A program made the position numbers and the translations under genes. From Candidatus Gerdarchaeota archaeon (lineage in GTDB: Archaea; Asgardarchaeota; Heimdallarchaeia; JABLTI01), in the NCBI GenBank assembly GCA_016839405.1, contig JAEOUJ010000398.1, forward strand, positions 1 to 5,658: DNA of 5,658 nucleotides, given 5' to 3'. How positions within the stretch are numbered: the stretch's first letter is position 1; each line of letters begins with the position of its first letter. Below are positions 1 to 4,865 of the stretch, in pieces. The notes below the pieces were generated by a model. It searched no databases. It was not told where the DNA came from and worked only from the letters and a program-made list of their open reading frames with translations.

Positions 1-38
1 GAAATATCTTCTTTTTTTGCAAGTGAAAATGAAGTCAT
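1..38 (-). CDS. 5' end of an unidentified gene leaving the window
   Basis: An ATG at 38-36 on the minus strand opens a reading frame of twelve codons, MTSFSLAKKEDI, with no stop before the window edge. The case for a real gene is positional: the AT-rich element TTATTTAAAA lies on the minus strand at 57-66, about 24 bases before the ATG, the same spacing seen at most other genes here. The residues are too few to identify a family. The zinc-ribbon gene upstream points the same way and ends 60 bases before this start, so the two could also be co-transcribed. This is an inference from start codon and promoter spacing only; a chance open frame of this length is quite possible. Confidence 0.42.
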   Translation of the reverse strand, partial: MTSFSLAKKEDI

Positions 39-91
39 AATTTACAATTTAATTTGTTTTAAATAATATTTTTGCTTAAAAAATGAAGTCA
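14..91. repeat. Imperfect direct repeat of about 24 bases (14-37 and 69-91)
   Basis: Two copies begin with TTTTTGC and end with AATGAAGTCA on the plus strand, at 14-37 and 69-91, with a few differences and a one-base length change between. The left copy contains all but the first base of the ATG that opens the left-edge gene (minus strand), plus its first codons. The right copy keeps the equivalent of its TTC-ACT-like codons but has TTG instead of ATG and soon meets a stop. It sits just after the stop codon of the zinc-ribbon gene. A small tandem duplication is the simplest reading. Confidence 0.5.
57..66 (-). promoter_or_regulatory. TATA-like element for the left-edge gene
   Basis: On the minus strand this reads TTATTTAAAA, centred about 24 bases before the ATG at 38. 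The spacing would place the transcription start at or next to the start codon, giving a leaderless mRNA. AT-rich background makes any single such match weak. Confidence 0.35.
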
Positions 92-98
92 ATAATTC

Positions 99-257
99 TC
101 ATTTCCATTTATATTGACAATCTTTACAAAGATATTCAGAATGAATAACTGTTTTATTAATTCGCGAATGCATCCCGCTGCAAGTATAATTAAGAACTGG
201 TTGTTGATTAAGAACTTTCTTTTCTATATTTATAGAATTGCATTTTGGACATTTCAT
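99..257 (-). CDS. Small zinc-ribbon protein, 52 residues
   Basis: The minus strand encodes a 52-residue protein starting MKCPKCNSINIEKK and ending in CKDCQYKWK. Two CxxC knuckles, C3/C6 and C44/C47, separated by 37 residues, match the architecture of a zinc ribbon; C26, H30 and H39 lie between and could be accessory ligands. A Trp near the C-terminus after the second knuckle (CxxCxYxW) recalls TFIIS-like and other nucleic-acid-associated ribbons. The start is fixed: a TAA stop lies in frame two codons upstream, and a TATA-like box sits 25 bases before the ATG. The gene is divergent from the permease gene. Tiny ribbon proteins like this are common in archaea and mostly uncharacterised; a role in binding nucleic acid or protein partners is an inference. 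An overlapping plus-strand open frame at 114-329 is hydrophobic low-complexity sequence and is judged to be the shadow. Confidence 0.8.
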   Translation of the reverse strand: MKCPKCNSINIEKKVLNQQPVLNYTCSGMHSRINKTVIHSEYLCKDCQYKWK

Positions 258-277
258 AAATTAATTACTAATTTAAT

Positions 278-287
278 CTTTATAATT
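278..287 (-). promoter_or_regulatory. TATA-like box for the zinc-ribbon gene
   Basis: The minus strand reads AATTATAAAG here, centred about 25 bases before the ATG at 257. It is one of the better TATA matches in the window and implies a leaderless transcript; no Shine-Dalgarno sequence precedes the ATG. Confidence 0.55.
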
Positions 288-368
288 GATTATACTAATC
301 TATTATTAACAACTTTTACTGAAAAATAAAAATAATTGTGATAGACATTTCTGAAATTAAACAATGAC

Positions 369-377
369 TTAATAAAG
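369..377 (+). promoter_or_regulatory. TATA-like box for the permease gene
   Basis: TTAATAAAG is centred about 24 bases before the ATG at 397. The stretch just before the ATG (ATTTCCAATT) has no Shine-Dalgarno match, which fits a leaderless transcript. The region 258-396 otherwise holds only this promoter and the oppositely directed zinc-ribbon promoter. Confidence 0.5.
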
Positions 378-396
378 AAACAATTGATTTCCAATT

Positions 397-1461
397 ATGA
401 TCGGTGAATTATTTGCTATTGGTTCTGTTTTAACTTTCGTAACATCAAATGCATTATTTCATCGTATTGACAAAGAGGTTTCTGCTTCACAAATAAATGC
501 TTTTAGAACTATTGTTGGTTCATTAACTTATCTAGTAATAGCTTTGATTCTTTGGCAAATACCACAAGTAAAATACATTCCTGCACTAACATGGTTATGG
601 TTAATACTGAGTTTTATTTTTGGGCAGGTATTTGGTGATACAGCATATTTCAAAGCTCAAGAATTCTTAGGAACAACAATAGCATTAGCTATCTCAATGA
701 CTTTTCCGATTTTCACTACAATTCTATCATTAATAATTTTGAAAGAAACTTTACCATATTATTTCTATATATCATTATTCCTTACGACAACTGGAGTGAT
801 AATAATAGCTATAGGTCAAGCGAGAAAAGAAAATGAATTAGTTAAATCTTCAAACATAGAAAATGATATTTCGAAAGAAAAATTAGAAAATAAAGAAAAT
901 AGTGAACCATCTACAAAGGGAAGGGATTTAATAATTTTAGAAAAAAATTCAAAGAAATCAAAAATAAATAAACGTATATTAATTGGAATAATTATTGGTC
1001 TAGCAGCAGCAATTTCTTGGTCATTTGGGATTATTTTAACTGAAAAAGCTTTCAATGAAGTAACATTAGCTCTTGGAAATGATCAATATAGTAGTCTAAT
1101 TGGTAATATGATACGTTTTCCAGTTGCAGCTGGGATATTAACGACAATGAGTTTTGTTGATCATAAAAAACGCTTAAAAACTTGGGATAAAAAAATCTGG
1201 TTAATAATGATGCTAGGGGCAATAATTGGTACATCTATTGGTGCATATTTATACACTGAAGCAATATTAAGAGCAAATGCTGCTGTTGTTTCTATTATTG
1301 GTTCATCAAGTCCATTATTAGCAATCCCAGTATCATGGTTAATTAATAGAGAGAAAAGTAATTGGTTAAGTGTTATTGGAGTATTTGTGACTACCCTGGG
1401 AATAATTAATATATTTCTCTGGCAAATAATTTGTTCAGGTTCTATACCTATTTGTAATTAA
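397..1461 (+). CDS. EamA/DMT-superfamily permease with a long central loop
   Basis: This 354-residue protein is an integral membrane protein of the drug/metabolite transporter superfamily, built from two EamA repeats. Predicted helices lie roughly at 2-21, 35-54, 63-80, 91-113 and 122-140 in the first half and 193-212, 238-254, 266-285, 294-312 and 322-345 in the second. Family landmarks include GDTAYFKAQE (80-89) followed by a Pro-containing helix and ILKETLP (114-120), echoed in the second half by GAYLYTEAI (282-290), SSPLLAIP (304-311) and INREK (316-320). Members export or import small metabolites; the substrate here cannot be read from sequence. The halves are joined by a hydrophilic, Lys/Glu/Ser-rich stretch of about 50 residues (141-192), longer than the usual short linker and giving a length above the common 280-310. 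The start is supported by an in-frame TGA at 385 and a TATA-like box. The gene converges on nucS with no base between the stops. Confidence 0.88.
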   Translation: MIGELFAIGSVLTFVTSNALFHRIDKEVSASQINAFRTIVGSLTYLVIALILWQIPQVKYIPALTWLWLILSFIFGQVFGDTAYFKAQEFLGTTIALAISMTFPIFTTILSLIILKETLPYYFYISLFLTTTGVIIIAIGQARKENELVKSSNIENDISKEKLENKENSEPSTKGRDLIILEKNSKKSKINKRILIGIIIGLAAAISWSFGIILTEKAFNEVTLALGNDQYSSLIGNMIRFPVAAGILTTMSFVDHKKRLKTWDKKIWLIMMLGAIIGTSIGAYLYTEAILRANAAVVSIIGSSSPLLAIPVSWLINREKSNWLSVIGVFVTTLGIINIFLWQIICSGSIPICN

Positions 1462-2250
1462 CTAATCTTCCTTTTTGGAATCAGTAATAAAATCCTCCAT
1501 GGTAACACTAGGTTTTTCATTTGCTATAGCTGGAAAGATTTCTAACCAATTAACAGCTACTGCTTCTAAACCATTTGTTTCCAAGATTGCCATAACTTTG
1601 TTACTGAAATCCTTAGCTACAAGGATTCCCTTAACGCTAATTTTTTCTACCTCATTAAAATAATCAACATAACGTTTAAGTTGATGAGCGTCACCAGGTG
1701 TTGCTGCACGTTTTTTAACTTCAATAATGTAAATATTACCACTTTTATCAATTCCACGTAAATCTATGAAACCAAATGGTGTTTCATATTCCCGTGATGT
1801 AGGTTGAAAATCTTCTGAGATAATTCCTGGATTGTTATAAAGATAATTGGATAAGTCACTTTCAGAACCATAAATACTAAGAGAAGCAGAGTCAAGAGAA
1901 TTAAAAATAGTTGCTTGAAATACATTATCAAAGATAATTTCAAGAGATTCTTTAGTTTTTGGGCGATAAGTTTTAACAATTAATTTATTTTTATCTGCAT
2001 GGTATTCAATTTTCCCCGCGCCTGCTTTTTGCCAATTTAAAGGTTTGACTAGAGTTGATCCATGTAAAATCAAACTTTCATCTTTCTTTACAATTAAGAT
2101 ACGTTCACCATGAGGGAGATAAGATTTAATTCGTCCATCAAAAATTGCTATACATGATCCAAAAATAACAATCGTCTGTTTACATGAAACCTCATTTAAT
2201 CTCTCGGATAATTCATCAAAAGAGATAGATAAATTAGTTATTTTATTCAT
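1462..2250 (-). CDS. nucS: NucS/EndoMS mismatch-specific endonuclease
   Basis: NucS (EndoMS) is a homodimeric nuclease that cuts both strands at mismatched bases and starts non-MutS/MutL mismatch repair, working with the PCNA sliding clamp in archaea. The 262-residue length fits the family. The N-terminal DNA-binding and dimerisation part (about 1-120) has FDGR (37-40), SYLPHGER (43-50) and PLNWQKAGAG (70-79), the latter with the Asn-Trp pair (72-73) that corresponds to the mismatch-base-contacting residues of the Thermococcus enzyme. The C-terminal RecB-like nuclease domain carries GFIDLRG (160-166) and IIEVKKRAATPGDAHQLKRY (175-194). D163, E177 and K179 form the metal-dependent catalytic D-ExK set. 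The tail has TMEDFI (250-255), which could be a degenerate clamp-binding motif; that is inference. The frame is intact. It lies 75 bases after the kinase gene on the same strand, with a likely own promoter and Shine-Dalgarno site. Confidence 0.95.
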   Translation of the reverse strand: MNKITNLSISFDELSERLNEVSCKQTIVIFGSCIAIFDGRIKSYLPHGERILIVKKDESLILHGSTLVKPLNWQKAGAGKIEYHADKNKLIVKTYRPKTKESLEIIFDNVFQATIFNSLDSASLSIYGSESDLSNYLYNNPGIISEDFQPTSREYETPFGFIDLRGIDKSGNIYIIEVKKRAATPGDAHQLKRYVDYFNEVEKISVKGILVAKDFSNKVMAILETNGLEAVAVNWLEIFPAIANEKPSVTMEDFITDSKKED

Positions 2251-2256
2251 ACAATT

Positions 2257-2263
2257 TCATCTC
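2257..2263 (-). promoter_or_regulatory. Shine-Dalgarno site of nucS
   Basis: The minus strand reads GAGATGA, six of seven matches to GAGGTGA, ending six bases before the nucS ATG. It is the clearest ribosome-binding site in the window and sets nucS apart from its neighbours, most of which lack one and look leaderless. Confidence 0.55.
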
Positions 2264-2288
2264 AGATAAACTGAACATTACTTCTAAA

Positions 2289-2296
2289 CTTTAAAA
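2289..2296 (-). promoter_or_regulatory. Possible TATA box for nucS
   Basis: The minus strand reads TTTTAAAG, centred about 42 bases before the nucS ATG. It would start transcription near 2266, giving a leader of about 16 bases that includes the Shine-Dalgarno site. Co-transcription from the kinase gene upstream is not excluded. Confidence 0.35.
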
Positions 2297-2325
2297 TGCA
2301 TCGTCTTTTAATGTATAATTTGGTA

Positions 2326-3348
2326 TTATCTTTCATTACTTAATACTAACTCTAATTCATTTTTAACAAAATCGAGATTTTCTGTTGTAGGATGAAAATA
2401 GACCCAACCAAAGGCAACCGTAGATAAATTATTAATTGCTATGTGGATTTTTCTTTCTGCTTCATAATTTTCTAATTGTGAATATAAACCATTAGAATAT
2501 CGTTCATAGAAAATTCTCTGAAGTTTAAAATCGTTCAACCATTCATTCTCAATTTCGAATAAATCAAAAATTGGATCTCCGGCATAAGCCCATTCAAAAT
2601 CTAATATACCATTAATTTTTATTTGGTCATTTGATTTTTCTATTATTATATTGGATAGATTTAAATCTGTATGAACTAATCCTGGAGTACTACAGAAATT
2701 TGATTTCTCAAGTAATTTCTCAATGTAGTCTTGAATTTTCAAAACAAATTTTATTGGAAGTAATTTATTTCTACCAATATATCTAACACATCGTCTAGTA
2801 TTTGTTTTGATTAAACTTTCCATTGAATAAAATTGTCTTGGACAATCATATTGTTCAATTTCACCAAACATTTCATAAGAAATTGAATGAATACTTCTAG
2901 TTATTTCAGCAAAATTTTGTACGAATCTTTCTTTTTGATTTTTTGTTAAGTCATTCCAGAATTTATCTAAAGATTCACCAGGTATTTCATTCATTATATA
3001 ATATTTATAACCAATTATCTCTTCATTTCCTTCATAATAATCTACTTTTGGTACAGGTACATTTTTTCTCTGATTATTTTTTATGCCCCTGGTATCGTGT
3101 AAACTCCTAAAATGTTTAAATAACTGAACTTCCTTTTCTAACCGATAAATCTCTCTTTCTGATGTAGGTGGTCTAGTTAGGATTTTTACTATATAATTTT
3201 CAGATTTTTTTGTAAATTTGTATAAAGTGTTGACTGATGTATTCTCAAATTTCTTAAAATTAGTTATTTTAATTGGATCATATAGCTTTTGCAATTCCAA
3301 TAGCAATTTTTTTGACAAATCACTAGACAAAAAATCACCTTTTATCAT
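2326..3348 (-). CDS. APH-fold phosphotransferase (small-molecule kinase)
   Basis: This 340-residue protein has the aminoglycoside phosphotransferase/choline kinase fold, which transfers the ATP gamma-phosphate to a hydroxyl group of a small molecule. The N-lobe has YIVKIL (52-57) with K55 as the likely ATP-binding lysine and an acidic helix with E72 as its possible partner. YYIMNEIPGESL (116-127) forms the hinge. The catalytic loop is HTDLNLSNIII (226-236), with D228 as catalytic base and N233 for metal, and the metal-binding aspartate is D250 in LDFEWAYAGDP (249-259). All core residues are present, so the enzyme should be active. The family acts on substrates as varied as choline, ethanolamine, homoserine, sugars and antibiotics; nothing here identifies which, and a resistance role is not implied. 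It diverges from the TIM-barrel gene across 78 bases, and nucS follows on the same strand. Confidence 0.88.
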   Translation of the reverse strand: MIKGDFLSSDLSKKLLLELQKLYDPIKITNFKKFENTSVNTLYKFTKKSENYIVKILTRPPTSEREIYRLEKEVQLFKHFRSLHDTRGIKNNQRKNVPVPKVDYYEGNEEIIGYKYYIMNEIPGESLDKFWNDLTKNQKERFVQNFAEITRSIHSISYEMFGEIEQYDCPRQFYSMESLIKTNTRRCVRYIGRNKLLPIKFVLKIQDYIEKLLEKSNFCSTPGLVHTDLNLSNIIIEKSNDQIKINGILDFEWAYAGDPIFDLFEIENEWLNDFKLQRIFYERYSNGLYSQLENYEAERKIHIAINNLSTVAFGWVYFHPTTENLDFVKNELELVLSNER

Positions 3349-3366
3349 TTCATGGATAATCTTAAC

Positions 3367-3377
3367 TTTAATAAATT
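3367..3377 (-). promoter_or_regulatory. TATA-like element for the kinase gene
   Basis: The minus strand reads AATTTATTAAA, centred about 24 bases before the ATG at 3348. A second AT-rich candidate, AGATAAATAA, sits about 12 bases further upstream. Either would serve; the nearer one matches the leaderless spacing used by the neighbours. Confidence 0.35.
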
Positions 3378-3398
3378 GTTATTTATCTAAAAGAAGCA

Positions 3399-3407
3399 TA
3401 TAATAAA
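3399..3407 (+). promoter_or_regulatory. TATA box for the TIM-barrel gene
   Basis: TATAATAAA is centred about 25 bases before the TTG at 3427. Its position independently supports TTG as the first codon of a leaderless mRNA, because no ATG occurs in frame between the upstream TAA at 3388 and this TTG. Confidence 0.5.
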
Positions 3408-3426
3408 AAATTGCGAGTGGTTTTCT

Positions 3427-4248
3427 TTGAAAATTGGTGCATCATTTGTTCTTGGATTTATTGGTATTAAAAAAATAGATGATTTTATGGAATATGTTAA
3501 TAGTAAAGATATGCAAGTTGTTGAAATTGTAGCTGAACCCCCACTTTGTTTTATTGACGAAATTGATGCTACCAAAAGAAAGCAAATAACAAAACTTGCA
3601 GATGATTTACAATTAGAATTAACTCTTCATGCTACTTTTTCTGACATAAATATTGCTGCACTTAATCCTAATGTTAGAGAAGCTAATAATCAAATAATAA
3701 AAAGAAGTATTCAATTTGCTTCTGATATAAAGGGAGAAATTGTAACTATACATCCTGGAAATCCAGGTGCTGGAGGAATATCACATCCAAATTTAGTAAA
3801 GAAAAATAATAAAGAATCAATTAAGGAATTATCAAATTTCGCTTCAAATATGAATATCAAATTAGGATATGAAAATTTTCCAAAAATGCCATGGATTTTA
3901 TTCGAAGAAAGTTTTTCACCATTACCAATTCGCGAATTTATTGAAGAAATTAATTTAACAAATTTAGGTATTACTTGGGATTTAGGACATTCAAATACAA
4001 CAGAATTTCCATTAATTGAATTTTATGAGAATTTTAAGGATTATATTATTCATTTGCATTTACATGACAATGATGGTCCAGTAAAAGGATGGGCTGATAA
4101 ACACACACCTATAGGATCTGGAAATATTGATTGGGAAGAATTATTTAGGTTATTAAAACAAATAAATTATAAAGAAGCATATATCCTAGAATTAAATACA
4201 GTTGAGAAAATTGAACAAAGTCTAGATTATTTATCTAGCTACCTTTAA
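3427..4248 (+). CDS. TIM-barrel protein, sugar phosphate isomerase/AP endonuclease 2 superfamily
   Basis: The 273-residue product is a single xylose-isomerase-like TIM barrel. Starting at TTG gives MKIGASFVLGFIG, which supplies the first barrel strand; the next Met (residue 21) would delete it, so TTG is preferred. Likely metal ligands sit at strand ends: H68 (TLHATF), H109 (TIHPGNPG), E149 (GYENFP), D185 and H188 (TWDLGHSN), H211 (HLHLHDND), D224 and H226 (ADKHTPIGSGNIDW) and E255 (ILELN). The order and spacing match the nine-ligand trinuclear zinc site of endonuclease IV. However, the segments around the ligands, especially the HDND...DKH.PIG.GNIDW stretch, are typical of uncharacterised COG1082-type isomerases/epimerases, so a sugar or sugar-phosphate substrate is more likely than abasic DNA. 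The gene diverges from the kinase gene and ends three bases from the convergent repressor gene. Confidence 0.85.
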   Translation: MKIGASFVLGFIGIKKIDDFMEYVNSKDMQVVEIVAEPPLCFIDEIDATKRKQITKLADDLQLELTLHATFSDINIAALNPNVREANNQIIKRSIQFASDIKGEIVTIHPGNPGAGGISHPNLVKKNNKESIKELSNFASNMNIKLGYENFPKMPWILFEESFSPLPIREFIEEINLTNLGITWDLGHSNTTEFPLIEFYENFKDYIIHLHLHDNDGPVKGWADKHTPIGSGNIDWEELFRLLKQINYKEAYILELNTVEKIEQSLDYLSSYL

Positions 4249-4251
4249 AAA

Positions 4252-4707
4252 TTATATTCTTTTTTTCTCAAGATATTTTTTATATCGGCTTAAAATATCT
4301 TCTTGATTTTCTTCCTGTAAAAATTCTGTAAAGGAATTTAATTTTTCAGTTGTATTTTTTGTTAAATCATGTTCCATAACACAGCAATCATGTTCTGCGT
4401 TTTGTTCATCAACACCAATTAATAAAAGAAAAGATTTTAGCATATCATGTTTAGCTTTAATTTTTCGGGCTACTAATGTGCCTTTCTCAGTTAGAGATAT
4501 AGTGCCATAAACTTCAAAATTTACTAATTTTAATTTTTTTAGTTTCGTTTTAACCATTTCAGAAACTGTTCCTTTCTCCTTTTCTAATTTATCAGCTAAA
4601 TCAGTAACTCGTGTGAATCCTTCTTTTTCACTTAAAACTAGAATTGCTTCTAAATAATCTTCCATAACACTTGTTATATTTTTATCAATTGAAGATTTAA
4701 TTGACAT
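4252..4707 (-). CDS. DtxR/MntR-family metal-dependent repressor
   Basis: This 151-residue protein is an iron/manganese-dependent transcription repressor. The N-terminal winged helix has MEDYLEAIL (15-23), VTDLADKL (34-41), the recognition helix TVSEMVKTKLKKL (47-59) and the wing ISLTEKG (70-76). The dimerisation and metal domain has KAKHDMLKSFLLLIGVD (84-100) and AEHDCCVMEHDL (104-115). Likely metal ligands are D17, E20, H87, C109, E112 and H113. D17 and E20 are MntR-like, whereas C109 sits where DtxR/IdeR use Cys and MntR uses Glu, so the preferred metal is uncertain. There is no C-terminal SH3-like domain, as in the short MntR form. No metal transporter lies in the window. A TATA-like box stands 26 bases before the ATG, overlapped by a small inverted repeat that could be an autoregulatory operator. 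mtd is the divergent neighbour. Confidence 0.92.
   Translation of the reverse strand: MSIKSSIDKNITSVMEDYLEAILVLSEKEGFTRVTDLADKLEKEKGTVSEMVKTKLKKLKLVNFEVYGTISLTEKGTLVARKIKAKHDMLKSFLLLIGVDEQNAEHDCCVMEHDLTKNTTEKLNSFTEFLQEENQEDILSRYKKYLEKKRI
4260..4266 (+). terminator. T-tract terminator for the TIM-barrel gene
   Basis: Seven consecutive T residues begin 12 bases after the TAA of the TIM-barrel gene, which suits archaeal intrinsic termination at oligo-T tracts without a required hairpin. The tract lies inside the 3' end of the convergent repressor gene, where it encodes the Lys-rich C-terminus. Confidence 0.45.
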
Positions 4708-4726
4708 TATTTAACAATCCAATTAG

Positions 4727-4739
4727 CAATTTTATATTG
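4727..4739. promoter_or_regulatory. Candidate operator over the repressor promoter
   Basis: CAAT-TTTAT-ATTG is a short inverted repeat (four-base arms, five-base centre) lying directly on the TATA box of the repressor gene. Binding of the repressor here would block TBP and give negative autoregulation, which is common in this family. The arms are short and AT-rich, so chance is a serious alternative. Confidence 0.25.
4729..4738 (-). promoter_or_regulatory. TATA box for the repressor gene
   Basis: The minus strand reads AATATAAAAT, centred about 26 bases before the ATG at 4707, with no Shine-Dalgarno site between. A leaderless transcript is expected. Confidence 0.55.
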
Positions 4740-4765
4740 AAATTAACTTATCTAAATAATTACTG

Positions 4766-4781
4766 TTTTAAATACTTAAAA
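4766..4781. promoter_or_regulatory. Near-palindrome in the repressor-mtd intergenic region
   Basis: TTTTAAATACTTAAAA is symmetric at all but one base pair of its 16 positions (TTTTAA-n-TA-n-TTAAAA). It lies between the two divergent promoters, 59 bases before the repressor ATG and about 32 bases before the mtd TATA element. Sites of DtxR-type regulators are palindromes of similar size, so this is a candidate operator. AT-only arms make it less convincing. The rest of the 158-base gap shows only the two promoters. Confidence 0.3.
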
Positions 4782-4812
4782 TAGCTGCTGTTCATAGGAA
4801 GATTTATCTTTT

Positions 4813-4821
4813 CTTTTAAAT
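4813..4821 (+). promoter_or_regulatory. Possible TATA box for mtd
   Basis: CTTTTAAAT is centred about 48 bases before the mtd ATG, predicting a start near 4843-4845 and a leader of about 20 bases. The leader contains only a weak ribosome-binding candidate, GGGTTG at 4852-4857. A second AT-rich stretch at about 4802-4808 (ATTTATC) is an alternative. Confidence 0.35.
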
Positions 4822-4865
4822 TCGTTAGAAATGAGTAAAAAAATCAAGAATGGGTTGCAATTTAA

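Noticed and set aside
114..329. Plus-strand open frame of 71 residues
   Set aside because: It overlaps the zinc-ribbon gene on the other strand, is hydrophobic low-complexity sequence typical of antisense AT-rich DNA, and shows no family motif.
816..1234. Minus-strand open frames inside the permease gene
   Set aside because: They are antisense to a clear membrane protein gene and have no recognisable motifs.
1764..1979. Second minus-strand frame inside nucS
   Set aside because: It lies in another frame of a conserved, motif-complete nucS and is Leu-rich shadow sequence.
2326..3348. Antibiotic-resistance phosphotransferase
   Set aside because: The fold alone does not show the substrate; the family covers many metabolic kinases and no resistance or mobile context is present.
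4222..4238. Perfect hairpin CTAGAT-TATTT-ATCTAG near the end of the TIM-barrel gene
   Set aside because: It is inside coding sequence, has only a six-base AT-rich stem and is not directly followed by a T-tract, so a terminator role is not supported.
3427..4248. Calling the gene endonuclease IV (nfo)
   Set aside because: The ligands fit, but the surrounding signature segments differ from endonuclease IV and resemble COG1082 isomerases.
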